This document shows, piece after piece, positions 44,266-52,041 of a stretch of 64,000 nucleotides of DNA. This DNA comes from a bacterium (GTDB lineage Bacteria > JAJVIF01). Location: contig JAJVIF010000002.1 of the NCBI GenBank assembly GCA_022072165.1, forward strand, positions 186,001-250,000, read 5' to 3'. Within the stretch, counting starts at the first letter, position 1, and each line of letters opens with the position of its first letter. The notes beneath the pieces were generated by a model. It was not told where the DNA came from, did no database searches, and saw only the letters and a list, made by a program, of their open reading frames with translations. A program made the position numbers and the translations under genes.

Positions 44266-45318
44266 ATGTTGATCCCCACCACCCGTCAGGCATGTTCCAT
44301 CGCCGCCGCCATCGGTGCGATGGCCCTGGGGGCTGCGCTCCTGCCGCCGACGTTTGCTGAAAAAGCTCCAGAAGCGAAGCAGGAAAAGAAGATTGTGGTC
44401 CGCAAGGAACTCCGGGGCGGGAAGCCCGATGCGGCGTCGCTCAAGTCCCGCATCGCCGATGCGAAAGCCTCGATGGAAGCGCGGTCCGAAGACCTGACCG
44501 AGGCGAAAGCTCTGCTGCAGCAGGCGGAAGACGCGCTGAAGCGTCAGGACGAGACCGTAGCGCGGGCGCTCCTGCACGAAGCCGAGCGACTGCTGGGTCC
44601 CGACTTCATGGGATTCCCGTTCCCGGAAGCTGTACGGTTCCATGGGGGCGGCCCTGGGCATGATCCCGGCTGGTTCGGCGCGTTCGCCCCAGGGCTGGAC
44701 ATCGATGTCGATGTCGACTGGCAGCATGGTGATCCCGGCCTCACCGACGAGATGTTCACCTGGAGCAGCGGTGCAGAGACCCCCGCCGCCCGAAAGCTGG
44801 AGATCCGGATCGATGGCGATCAGATGACGGTCGATGGCGAAGACGCTGATGGCCAGCCGTTCCATCTGAAAGGCAGCAAGGCTGAGGTGAAAGCGCAGCT
44901 GAAGGGCCGCGGCATCGGCTTGCAGGATGTGGATGGGAGAGCACCCTTCCGGCTGCAGATGCCTGGCTCGCCAGTCCCGCCGTTTTTCGCGCCACATGGT
45001 TCCTTCCATTCCAAAGGGCTCCCGGAACTGAGCAAGGAAGCACGTCATGATCTGGAACAGCAGATCGCGCAGCTGGCCGCCGAGGCTGCGGAACTGCTGA
45101 AACAAGGGAAGACCGACGAGGGACTGGAGAAGCTCCGGGAGGCCTTCGGGCAATCTGTCAGGCTCGGCATCGGTATGGATGGGCAGCACATCCGGATCGA
45201 GAAGCGGGTCATCGAGAGCGATGAAGCTGACGCTCCCCGAGTAACGCGGAAGCAAAAAGTCGAAAAAGAGGTCTCCGCGACGCAACCTGAAGTCTCCGAC
45301 GAACGTCTCACCCGGTAA
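44266..45318 (+). CDS. Exported coiled-coil protein, unrecognised
   Basis: The 350-aa product starts at ATG 44266, with GGAAGG about 9 bp upstream; the 42-codon extension is rejected. It has a signal peptide (AIGAMALGAALLPPTFAE), then a coiled-coil region (about 45-110: SLKSRIADAKASMEARSEDL), then a Gly/Asp-rich middle section (about 125-180) and a second helical region (about 255-310: DLEQQIAQLAAEAAELLKQG). It is likely periplasmic. The middle block AEVKAQLKGRGIGLQDV recalls PDZ-adjacent or DUF-type repeats but no domain is assigned. A strong terminator follows. Confidence 0.75.
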   Translation: MLIPTTRQACSIAAAIGAMALGAALLPPTFAEKAPEAKQEKKIVVRKELRGGKPDAASLKSRIADAKASMEARSEDLTEAKALLQQAEDALKRQDETVARALLHEAERLLGPDFMGFPFPEAVRFHGGGPGHDPGWFGAFAPGLDIDVDVDWQHGDPGLTDEMFTWSSGAETPAARKLEIRIDGDQMTVDGEDADGQPFHLKGSKAEVKAQLKGRGIGLQDVDGRAPFRLQMPGSPVPPFFAPHGSFHSKGLPELSKEARHDLEQQIAQLAAEAAELLKQGKTDEGLEKLREAFGQSVRLGIGMDGQHIRIEKRVIESDEADAPRVTRKQKVEKEVSATQPEVSDERLTR

Positions 45319-45345
45319 CAAGCTACCCCTCAACTGGATGAAGAG

Positions 45346-45395
45346 GTGCCCCAGCACACCGGGGCGGCCCCTGGTTCGCCGGGGGCACTCTTTTT
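45346..45395 (+). terminator. Rho-independent terminator
   Basis: GTGCCCC (45346-45352) and GGGGCAC (45382-45388) form the stem of a larger GC-rich structure, followed by TCTTTTT. It ends transcription of the exported coiled-coil protein gene. Confidence 0.8.
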
Positions 45396-45420
45396 ATAGT
45401 GGGGGGGACGAGCGCCTCTG

Positions 45421-45450
45421 TTGAACGCATCTGAGGGATGGCAGTACACT
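45421..45450 (+). promoter_or_regulatory. Promoter of the YjfB-like gene
   Basis: TTGAAC (45421-45426) and TACACT (45445-45450) are 18 bp apart. The start codon at 45460 lies 9 bp after the -10 box, so the mRNA would have almost no leader, which agrees with the missing ribosome binding site. Confidence 0.5.
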
Positions 45451-45459
45451 GCTGATTCG

Positions 45460-45657
45460 ATGGATATCGCCCTGGCCCAGACCTCGACCCAGCTCGCCCA
45501 GACCGCTGTCCAGGCGGCAGCGACTGTCGCCCTGCTGAAGAAGTCCGCAACGCTGCCGCAGCAGGCGATGCTGCAGCTCATCCAGCGATCCGTGGTCCCG
45601 CCGCCCCCAGCGGCGAATCCGCCCGGGGTCGGCACCCTCCTCGACATCCGGGCCTGA
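45460..45657 (+). CDS. YjfB-like small protein
   Basis: The 65-aa product is MDIALAQTSTQLAQT followed by a helical segment (VQAAATVALLKKSATLPQQAMLQLI) and a Pro-rich tail. The opening MDI and the amphipathic helix with KK fit the YjfB family (putative motility protein), whose role is poorly known. No flagellar genes are in the window. No Shine-Dalgarno site precedes the ATG, but a promoter is placed for a leaderless mRNA. Confidence 0.55.
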   Translation: MDIALAQTSTQLAQTAVQAAATVALLKKSATLPQQAMLQLIQRSVVPPPPAANPPGVGTLLDIRA

Positions 45658-45739
45658 ACCCCGCATCCCCGGGCGAAACTGCTGCCCTGTCGACAACATG
45701 CCCTCTTTTGTTCCACGGGGGAACGCCAATCGTTGTCCC

Positions 45740-45769
45740 TTGCCCTCGCACAACCGTGGGGCGTATCCT
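45740..45769 (+). promoter_or_regulatory. Promoter of the cobalamin riboswitch operon
   Basis: TTGCCC (45740-45745) and TATCCT (45764-45769) are separated by 18 bp. The expected start near 45776 lies just before the closing stem of the riboswitch at 45781. Confidence 0.5.
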
Positions 45770-45780
45770 TGCATCCTCCT

Positions 45781-45929
45781 CATCGGCATGATGGGAACCC
45801 GGTGTGAATCCGGGACGGACGAGCCGCTGTAAGCGGGGAGTCGGCAGCCACGATGCCAGTGTGTCCGGACAGGACATGCGAAGGCGGCTGACCGATGGTG
45901 ATCCGCGAGTCAGAAGACCGATGCCGATG
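45781..45929 (+). promoter_or_regulatory. Cobalamin (B12) riboswitch aptamer
   Basis: The sequence shows the signatures of the cobalamin aptamer: GGGAACCCGGTGTGAATCC, then GACGGACGAGCCGCTGTAA, a GCCACGATGCCA segment, and the 3' box around GAGTCAGAAGACC. The closing helix P1 is perfect over 9 bp: CATCGGCAT (45781-45789) with ATGCCGATG (45921-45929). The length of 149 nt is within the family range. It lies directly upstream of a surface lipoprotein operon, so it should lower the operon's expression when cobalamin is plentiful. Confidence 0.9.
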
Positions 45930-45939
45930 CCATTGCCGA

Positions 45940-45982
45940 CCTTTTCTGCCGTCGTACGGTCTCGACTTGCCGTACAGAAAGG
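45940..45982 (+). promoter_or_regulatory. Riboswitch expression platform: Shine-Dalgarno-sequestering hairpin
   Basis: GTACGG (45954-45959) pairs with CCGTAC (45970-45975), and outside it CTTTTCT (45941-45947) can pair with AGAAAGG (45976-45982), which contains the ribosome binding site AAAGG. The ATG follows at 45994. No long T run follows the hairpin, so control is probably at translation rather than termination (inference). Confidence 0.6.
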
Positions 45983-45993
45983 CGCTCCCGCCC

Positions 45994-48216
45994 ATGTTCA
46001 TCCCTGCCCACAGACGCTGGTGGCTGGCCACCTGCAGTCTGTTGCTCTGCAGCCTGCTGCTGATGAGTTGCAGTCGTACGACCTCCTTCATCCCACATAA
46101 CCCCGTCGATGTCACACCACATTTGGCATCTCTGCCACTCGCGGCGGCGGACCTGGTCATCGATGCCGACACCGGCACGTTGAGTCTGCTGGAGCGCGAA
46201 GGCATGGCCGCCGGCGACCCGCTGGTCTTTGCCGCGACTCCCCTCTTCCGACGATCCGCTCTGCGTCTGGAGGGGATTCGACGCCTTTCCGATAATCGGC
46301 TGGGACTGACCCTGGCGATCCGGCATCCACTGGCAGCGCCGGAGCCGGGGACGATCGATCCGTCGTTTCACGCCACTGATGTCCTGGGCATCCTGGTGTT
46401 TGATGGGTCCGGCACAATCTCTATAGGGAGCGAGCGAGTACATGCTGGCTGGCTGGACGCGCATGGCTACACCGATCTGTTGCAGCAGCAACTGACCAAT
46501 GGATTTCAGACCACTGCCACCTGGCATCCCTATGTACTTCTGAGCGCCGACGGGCGTCAGCCAAACTACGATCCCGCGACCCTGCATGGCTGGACCGATC
46601 TGGTAGCCCCCCGGGGTCTGAACGTTTTGCCGCAAGGGTGCGACTGGCGTTCCACAGAGCTCATCCTGGATTTGCCTCCAGGAGAGCATCGGGTCCGGCT
46701 GGCGATCCAGGCCTCGATTCAGCAGGTGCCGGTGGGCAACACGGAAGCACCGCTCCCGGCGCAGTACGCCTATCCCGAAGGGAATCTGGCAGCCGCATGG
46801 GGAGTCGGGGCGGAGATTTGGAACAACGATCTGACCGCCGGGACACCGGCGAGCGGTGCCGAGCTCGATGTCCTGGTCTACGACTGGCAGCATGGGACCC
46901 CCGCCACAAGTCCCTGGTCCATCAGCGACCACAAAAGCATGGTGCGACAGGTCAGCGATGTCGCCAGTGTCCGGGTCCTGGTCCCAGCGCTGGGCCTCGA
47001 CCTCACACAGCCAGGGAGTGCGGCGGTGAGCGGCACAGGACGTCCGGGGAGCCCGCTACGTTTCACGTTCCCCCTGACCAATCAGACGGGAGTCGGCGCG
47101 GGGACCTACTGGGCGCTGATCGATGTCCGCGACACCCGGAGCGCGGAAGGGCTGCGTGACAGCGATGGTCAGGTGCTGACTGCTCCCCAGGGCTTCCGCA
47201 CTGGGCAGATTGTCCCGGTGTCCGTGTTCCCTGCAACGGGTCCTGAGCGACTGGTTGGACTGCAACTCGCGACACAGCATCAGATTTTTGTCGGACCCCA
47301 CCTGCCGGTCTCGCTGACTGCCCGAGGGCGACTCAGTACCGGTGCGCTGATCCCACTGGACCAGGGGAGCATCGAACATCGCCTGCTGAGCGGGACTGGC
47401 GCGATGCTGACTGGTGCCACGGTCGAGCGGACCCTCCCTCGCGATGAGCGGGGGACCGCACTCCTGGAGTCGCGGCTCACAGAAGGACCAGCCCTGATTC
47501 GGGGTCGCACGACTTTGGTGTTGGGGGATCCTTATGCCGATCAGGTGGTGGACTATGCGCCGCTCTGCGGAGCGGGCGGGAGTGGCGCGAATCCGCAGCT
47601 GGCGCTGGGGGGGCCCCGTGGCGCAGGACGCTTTTCCGGCAACGCGGATCACATTGTGTCGCTGGGATATGGCGGCAGTCTGACCCTGGCGTTCACCGAT
47701 GGGGGCATGCTGGATCGTCCGGGTCCAGACTTCATCGTCTTCGAAAACGCGTTTGAAATCGGGCAGGACCCGGACCAGGTCTTCACGGAAACTGTACGGG
47801 TGGAAGTCTCCGCGAATGGCACCGACTGGGTTGCCTTCCCGATGGACTATCGCCCCATCGGAGAACTGCCGTGGCGTCGCCCCTGGAACTTCACGGGCGT
47901 CGCCGGGATTGCCCCCGTACTGGCCAATGTAGTCACCAACAGCCTCGACCCCACCAATCCGGCGGAAGCCGGAGGCGACCTCTTCGACCTCGCGACCATC
48001 GGGCTCCCCTACGCCGCCTTCGTACGACTCACCGGGACCGGCATCGACAGCACCAGCCCCTGCTACAGCGGCTGCCCGCTGTCGAACCGGATGACTGACG
48101 TGGATGGTGATCTCATTGATGACGAAGGCAAACGGGCGACCTGCAGTTCGGTGATCGGCGGCCCTGACATTGACGCGGTCGCGATTGTTGCGGGGCATCA
48201 GGGCTTCCCGGAATGA
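45994..48216 (+). CDS. Cobalamin-riboswitch-controlled surface lipoprotein
   Basis: The 740-aa product starts at ATG 45994 after AAAGG; the ORF extension upstream is the riboswitch itself. The signal peptide ends in the lipobox LLMSC (Cys26). Residues about 40-400 are the front module shared with the PKD and FG-GAP lipoproteins: LAIRHPLAA, GYTDLLQQQ, VLVYDWQHG and GTYWALIDVRD. The C-terminal ~200 residues form a different domain: VSLGYGGSLTLAFTDGG, PGPDFIVFENAFE, VEVSANGTDW, and an ending PDIDAVAIVAG. As far as I recall, domains of this pattern occur as cell-surface proteins in B12-regulated loci. It is coupled by ATGA to the next gene. A role in capturing cobalamin or holding a transporter partner is inferred. 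Confidence 0.85.
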   Translation: MFIPAHRRWWLATCSLLLCSLLLMSCSRTTSFIPHNPVDVTPHLASLPLAAADLVIDADTGTLSLLEREGMAAGDPLVFAATPLFRRSALRLEGIRRLSDNRLGLTLAIRHPLAAPEPGTIDPSFHATDVLGILVFDGSGTISIGSERVHAGWLDAHGYTDLLQQQLTNGFQTTATWHPYVLLSADGRQPNYDPATLHGWTDLVAPRGLNVLPQGCDWRSTELILDLPPGEHRVRLAIQASIQQVPVGNTEAPLPAQYAYPEGNLAAAWGVGAEIWNNDLTAGTPASGAELDVLVYDWQHGTPATSPWSISDHKSMVRQVSDVASVRVLVPALGLDLTQPGSAAVSGTGRPGSPLRFTFPLTNQTGVGAGTYWALIDVRDTRSAEGLRDSDGQVLTAPQGFRTGQIVPVSVFPATGPERLVGLQLATQHQIFVGPHLPVSLTARGRLSTGALIPLDQGSIEHRLLSGTGAMLTGATVERTLPRDERGTALLESRLTEGPALIRGRTTLVLGDPYADQVVDYAPLCGAGGSGANPQLALGGPRGAGRFSGNADHIVSLGYGGSLTLAFTDGGMLDRPGPDFIVFENAFEIGQDPDQVFTETVRVEVSANGTDWVAFPMDYRPIGELPWRRPWNFTGVAGIAPVLANVVTNSLDPTNPAEAGGDLFDLATIGLPYAAFVRLTGTGIDSTSPCYSGCPLSNRMTDVDGDLIDDEGKRATCSSVIGGPDIDAVAIVAGHQGFPE

Positions 48217-49343
48217 TCCGCACCGGTCTGTTCACCACAGGAGTGTTGTTCATCGCCGGGTGTGCCGTCGGCAACAGCGGCATCGGACCAGCCACACCAT
48301 CGGGCGAGTTGCCGGCGGTGCCGCAGGGCGGGACTGTGCTCATTGCCAACAGCCTGAGCGAAACGCTCTCTCGTCTGGACCTCACCACGACGCCTGCCCG
48401 GATGGAACCGCAGGTAGCGCTGACGGGTCAAGCGCCGAACGCGCTGCTGCTTTATGGGTCAGAGATTCTGGTGGTGAATTCGCTGTCGAACTCCGTGCAG
48501 CTACTCGATCGTCAGACGCTCTCGCAGGTGGCGGAGTACAGCCTCGGGAGTCGCACGAATCCCTGGGACGCCGTCATCGTGGGCGACACCGCCTGGGTCT
48601 CCTGCTGGGTGAGCCAGGAAGTCGTTGGGCTGGACCTCACCGATGGCACGATCCACCAGCGGATTGCGGCACCCACCAGCGACGGGTTGCCTCATGTGCC
48701 GGGAGTCACGACCCGGGCGTATCCGCAGGGGATGGCGCAGGACCTGAACGAGTCGCGGATCTACGTGGCGTTGCCGAATCTGAACGCTCAATTTTTGCCG
48801 GCGGGTGCGGGAGTCCTCTGGACCCTGACCCGGGATGGTGACTCTTTTCAGTCCGATGGCATCACGGTGCTGGAGCCTGCGGCGAACGCGGCCGATGTCA
48901 CGGTGAGCAACATCGGGGGGCGTCCGGCGGTCATCGTGGCCTGCGCTGGCGACTTTGAGTCGGGGACTGGCTATCGGGAAAACGGCACCCTGACCTGGCT
49001 CGATGGCGTGACCTTGCAAGTGCGCGAGCACAGGCTGGTGGAGAGCGCACCGGTCCGGGTGACCGCTCGTGGCCCCTGGGCGTATGCGCCAGGAGCGCAG
49101 ACAGGAGATGTGGTCGCGCTGGAGTTTGGGGCCACTGCTGCCCCGGTGCGCATCACCCTCCCGGACGCGGGGGCGGGGCAGAACTACGCTTCCGCCGTGG
49201 CCTTTGGCGATGACACGACCCTGCTTGCGTTGCAGTTCAACAGCGATCGCCTGTATGCCATCGATGTGCGGACCTGGACGGTCAGTGGTGGCGTGACGAC
49301 CGGCGATGGTCCGGTCGCTCTGCTGGTGCTCCCCCGGGAGTGA
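48213..49343 (+). CDS. BtuG-like YVTN/YncE-type beta-propeller lipoprotein
   Basis: The 376-aa product has a lipobox (FIAGC, Cys17). The mature part is built of repeats typical of YncE/YVTN seven-bladed propellers: GGTVLIANSLSETLSRLD, SEILVVNSLSNSVQLLD, TAWVSCWVSQEVVGLD, and later NSDRLYAIDVRTW. In Bacteroides the surface lipoprotein BtuG is a beta-propeller of this type that binds B12 with very high affinity. The riboswitch and coupling to the preceding lipoprotein make a BtuG-like role the best guess. No BtuB-type receptor or BtuCDF lies next to it. Its ATG overlaps the upstream stop by 4 bp. Confidence 0.85.
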   Translation: MIRTGLFTTGVLFIAGCAVGNSGIGPATPSGELPAVPQGGTVLIANSLSETLSRLDLTTTPARMEPQVALTGQAPNALLLYGSEILVVNSLSNSVQLLDRQTLSQVAEYSLGSRTNPWDAVIVGDTAWVSCWVSQEVVGLDLTDGTIHQRIAAPTSDGLPHVPGVTTRAYPQGMAQDLNESRIYVALPNLNAQFLPAGAGVLWTLTRDGDSFQSDGITVLEPAANAADVTVSNIGGRPAVIVACAGDFESGTGYRENGTLTWLDGVTLQVREHRLVESAPVRVTARGPWAYAPGAQTGDVVALEFGATAAPVRITLPDAGAGQNYASAVAFGDDTTLLALQFNSDRLYAIDVRTWTVSGGVTTGDGPVALLVLPRE

Positions 49344-49358
49344 CCGACACGGGCCGGG

Positions 49359-50264
49359 TCACCACTTAATGGGGTCTTTCACCTTGCCAGTGGGGGCCGC
49401 CTTTTCGACAAATTCGATGATCTTCCCGGAGACATCGACTCCGCTGGCGGTTTCGATTCCCTCGAGGCCCGGGGTGGAGTTCACTTCCATCACGACCGGG
49501 CCATGATTCGAGCGGAGCATGTCGACCCCGGCGACGCCGAGTCCCATGGTGGCGGCCGCCCGGATGGCAGTGGAGCGTTCGGCAGGCGTCAGCTTCACGG
49601 CCTTCGCAGTCCCGCCGCGATGCAGGTTGCTCCGGAATTCGCCGGGGGCGCCGGTCCGCATCATCGACGCCACCACTTTGCCCCCCACCACGAAGGCCCG
49701 GATGTCGCTCCCCCCGGCTTCTTTGATGAATTCCTGCACGAGGATGTTGGCGTTGAGCTCCCGAAAGGCCTCGATGACCGACTTCGCCGCTTTGTTGGTC
49801 TCTGCCAGGACCACCCCGATCCCCTGGGTCCCTTCCAGGAGCTTGATCACCAGGGGCGCGCCGCCGACTGTGGCGATGAGACCATCGATGTCCTTGGTGG
49901 CATGGGCATAGCCAGTCACCGGAAGACCGATCCCCTTGCGGGCCAGGAGCTGCAGGGACCGGAGCTTGTCCCGGGACCGGGTGATGGCCTGCGATTCGTT
50001 CGTTGGGAAAACACCCATCATTTCAAACTGACGGACCACCGCCGTGCCATAGAAGGTGTAGCTGGCACCGATGCGGGGAATGATGGCATCGAAGCCGGTG
50101 AGTTCTTCCCCCTGGAAGTAGATCTGCGGCTTGAGGCTGGTGATGTTCATGTAGCAACGGAGATAGTCGATCACATGGATGTCGTGGCCCCGGGCCTTCC
50201 CTGCTTCCACCAGCCGTCGGGTGGAATAGAGGGCGCGATTGCGGGAGAGGATGGCGATCTTCAT
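49359..50264 (-). CDS. rimK: RimK-type ATP-grasp ligase
   Basis: The 301-aa product has the length and fold marks of RimK, which adds glutamate to the C-terminus of ribosomal protein S6 or makes poly-glutamate. The N-terminus is [24 protein letters not shown]-grasp features are [13 protein letters not shown], the metal site in [10 protein letters not shown] and [14 protein letters not shown]. The ATG at 50264 is chosen since the family begins exactly there, with GGAG 11 bp upstream. It overlaps the stop of the RimB-like gene by 4 bp (ATGA). Confidence 0.93.
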   Translation of the reverse strand: MKIAILSRNRALYSTRRLVEAGKARGHDIHVIDYLRCYMNITSLKPQIYFQGEELTGFDAIIPRIGASYTFYGTAVVRQFEMMGVFPTNESQAITRSRDKLRSLQLLARKGIGLPVTGYAHATKDIDGLIATVGGAPLVIKLLEGTQGIGVVLAETNKAAKSVIEAFRELNANILVQEFIKEAGGSDIRAFVVGGKVVASMMRTGAPGEFRSNLHRGGTAKAVKLTPAERSTAIRAAATMGLGVAGVDMLRSNHGPVVMEVNSTPGLEGIETASGVDVSGKIIEFVEKAAPTGKVKDPIKW

Positions 50265-50752
50265 CGGGGGGTGGGCTCCTCCGGTCGGGACCGGCGGGAT
50301 ATACGGCGGGGCCGTTTGCTGAGGAGATACGAATGGCCGGGATCCACCAGGAAGCGGCCGCGAATCGCCTCCCGTCCGAGCAACAGGCGAAAGCCCATTT
50401 CCGGACGGGGGGTCAGGGTCAGCTCGATAGGCCAGAGCCACGCACCGAGCTGGAGAGCGGTCTGGATCACGGGACGCTCTTCCGCGTGTCCGCTGGAGCT
50501 GCGGATGATACGGACAGATACCAGGGGGGCTTCGGCCGGTTCAGCGATTTCGGGATGTCGATGAAAGGGGTGAAAGAGAAAGCGGACCACCCGTCCGGAG
50601 GGCGACTCGGCGATCTCGATGTCGGAGGCATGGAGGGCACTGGTCCGGGCCCCGGTGTCGATCTTCGCCTGCAGGGGCGACAGATGGAGGTCCGGGAACA
50701 GCACCCACTCACGCCAGCCAATGACCGGAAGCTCAGTTGCGGGAACGGGCAC
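50261..50752 (-). CDS. RimK-associated aspartic protease-like protein (RimB/Zn_protease family)
   Basis: The family (PF05618, often annotated ATP-dependent zinc protease) has a retropepsin-like fold with the motif [14 protein letters not shown], here following [27 protein letters not shown] closes the domain. It is commonly next to or fused with RimK, as here with an ATGA overlap. The start is taken as GTG 50752 (163 aa). A longer frame reaching 50887 would overlap the tRNA gene and is rejected. No perfect ribosome binding site is seen. Confidence 0.85.
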   Translation of the reverse strand: MPVPATELPVIGWREWVLFPDLHLSPLQAKIDTGARTSALHASDIEIAESPSGRVVRFLFHPFHRHPEIAEPAEAPLVSVRIIRSSSGHAEERPVIQTALQLGAWLWPIELTLTPRPEMGFRLLLGREAIRGRFLVDPGHSYLLSKRPRRISRRSRPEEPTPR

Positions 50753-50812
50753 GATGGAGCGGTCCCCTGGTCCTTGGGTGGCAAAGTGAGCAACAGCGGC
50801 CGGGCGGGTCGG

Positions 50813-50841
50813 TTGACAGGGCCGATGCCGGAGAGTATAAG
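50813..50841 (+). promoter_or_regulatory. Promoter of the initiator tRNA gene
   Basis: TTGACA (50813-50818) and TATAAG (50836-50841) are 17 bp apart, nearly the perfect sigma-70 consensus. The predicted start near 50848 is a few bases before the tRNA. Confidence 0.85.
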
Positions 50842-50852
50842 GATTCGGTTGC

Positions 50853-50924
<72 letters not shown>

Positions 50925-50935
50925 AAGCTGACCGG

Positions 50936-50965
50936 CCGCCCCATCGTCATCGGTGGGGCGGTTTT
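50936..50965 (+). terminator. Rho-independent terminator after the initiator tRNA
   Basis: CCGCCCCA (50936-50943) pairs with TGGGGCGG (50954-50961), followed by TTTTG. Confidence 0.85.
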
Positions 50966-51063
50966 GTTCTGCAGGTTTTACTCGCTAAACGCATCAGCGC
51001 GTCCTGATCGCAATATGGGACATTCACGTCGGGCAGTTCCAGGTGTGGCCACCGACAATGATG

Positions 51064-51095
51064 AAAAAGATGAACCCCGGCCAATGACCGGGGTT
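51064..51095 (-). terminator. Rho-independent terminator on the minus strand
   Basis: AACCCCGG (51073-51080) pairs with CCGGGGTT (51088-51095), and the minus strand continues with CATCTTTTT. It would end a transcript that starts somewhere between here and about 51340. Confidence 0.75.
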
Positions 51096-51116
51096 CTGGT
51101 TCCTCAGGTCGCCCCG

Positions 51117-51182
51117 CTATGCGGGGCTGCCTATGCAACCCTCGCCGCAGTGCGCGACGCGCGGGATAGAAAAGCGCTTCAT
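51117..51182 (-). CDS. Possible 21-residue peptide with two cysteines
   Basis: ATG 51182 has AAGGAGG 7-8 bp upstream. The product begins MKRFSIPRVAHCGEGC and ends IGSPA. The stop is followed 22 bp later by a terminator hairpin. A strong ribosome binding site and a terminator for so short an ORF suggest a leader peptide or small peptide gene, but a chance match cannot be excluded. Confidence 0.35.
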   Translation of the reverse strand: MKRFSIPRVAHCGEGCIGSPA

Positions 51183-51471
51183 GTGAGGGCCTCCTTCCTT
51201 CGACGCTCGAACCTGAGCCGGCAAGGGTTGCCCCTGACGGCGTGCCTTGTTTGCCGCCGGACCGCCCCTGGTGGAGAGTCCGGAGACCTCAGTCTGCAGG
51301 GACTGGTCGTCGGTGACGCCGGTCCTGACTGCGGGCTGATGTGCGTATTGTCTCCACTCTCAGGTTTCCGTCAAGGATTAGGGCGCCTACTGAAACTTTG
51401 GTATCCAGCGGATACCGTGGATGCGATCCGGATTCAGGCTATGCTGTACGTCCCATCTGAGGAGGTGCTGC

Positions 51472-51654
51472 ATGTCCCCGGCCGACGCGACCCCATCCAC
51501 CAGAGCCCCCAAAAAGGGTCCGGCCTGCCCCAAATGCGGCTCGGCTGATACACGGCAGACGGATGTCTATGAGGACGCCTACGGGCATCTGGTGACAGAA
51601 AACGTGTGTGACGCCTGCGGGCATGAATTCGACACCAAAATCGGCGGCCTGTAG
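51472..51654 (+). CDS. Small zinc-ribbon protein
   Basis: The 60-aa product starts at ATG 51472, with GAGGAGG about 6 bp upstream. It has the ribbon CPKCGSADTRQTD and CDACGHEFDTKIGG, that is Cys-x2-Cys twice with 23 residues between, as in many rubredoxin/zinc-ribbon small proteins. It is likely to be a zinc-binding accessory protein; function unknown. A longer frame starting at 51421 is not needed. Confidence 0.75.
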   Translation: MSPADATPSTRAPKKGPACPKCGSADTRQTDVYEDAYGHLVTENVCDACGHEFDTKIGGL

Positions 51655-51686
51655 TCGACAAAGACAAGTGGAGCAACGGTAGTGGA

Positions 51687-51706
51687 CGACGGCGCTTGCG
51701 CCGTCG
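51687..51706. terminator. Hairpin between convergent genes
   Basis: CGACGGCG (51687-51694) pairs with CGCCGTCG (51699-51706), loop CTTG. It sits between the convergent zinc-ribbon and membrane protein genes. No T tract follows, so it may be only a weak bidirectional terminator. Confidence 0.4.
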
Positions 51707-51714
51707 ACTGAGGC

Positions 51715-51963
51715 CTAGTGGCCACCCATGACATGCTCCGAGACCCGTTCCCCGGACTTAATGGCGCGACGGGTATCAGCAGCGCCCTTCGCCATGCCAA
51801 TAAGCCCGACCAGCAGCAAAATCAACGCTGTCGCAATGATGCTCCCGATCCACCAGCGTTCCGCCCCCGGATGTCGCACGATTTCGCCCCCATCAGGGTC
51901 GAGCTGCAACTCCTCCAGTTCCTCTTCTGAAAGAAGAGAAATGTCGGTCAGGTGAGGCGTCAT
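51715..51963 (-). CDS. Small single-span membrane protein
   Basis: From the ATG at 51963 the product has 82 aa: an acidic N-terminal part (LLSEEELEELQLDPDGGEIV), one membrane segment (WIGSIIATALILLLVGLIGM) and a short C-terminal tail. The true start may be further upstream in the same frame; no clear ribosome binding site decides. No family is recognised. It is divergent from the gene at 52042. Confidence 0.6.
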   Translation of the reverse strand: MTPHLTDISLLSEEELEELQLDPDGGEIVRHPGAERWWIGSIIATALILLLVGLIGMAKGAADTRRAIKSGERVSEHVMGGH

Positions 51964-52041
51964 GCTGCGCACAGCATACTGGCTCCATGACCCGACGGTC
52001 GACACCCGCACCAGCAGCGTTTCGTTGCGACAACCCGGATA

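Larger units (their letters stand above)
51064..51340 (-). ncRNA. Candidate small RNA or short-peptide transcript, unclassified
   Basis: This stretch has no normal gene. A possible promoter on the minus strand is TTGACG (51374-51369) and GACAAT (51352-51347), 16 bp apart. A terminator lies at 51064-51095. Between them are a 7-bp pairing GTGGAGA (51271-51277) / TCTCCAC (51351-51357), whose outer arm overlaps the promoter, an inner bulged hairpin at about 51296-51330, and a 21-codon ORF. No known RNA family (SRP RNA, RNase P, tmRNA, 6S) is recognised, so this is only a candidate. On the plus strand the stretch 50966-51471 shows nothing else. Confidence 0.35.

Noticed and set aside
50966-51471. 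Possible SRP RNA, RNase P RNA or tmRNA
   Set aside because: None of the diagnostic conserved cores of these RNAs was found on either strand; the stretch is kept only as an unclassified candidate.
50964-51548. A 194-codon ORF on the plus strand
   Set aside because: It crosses a terminator and ends out of frame inside the zinc-ribbon gene, and the translation has no protein-like features.
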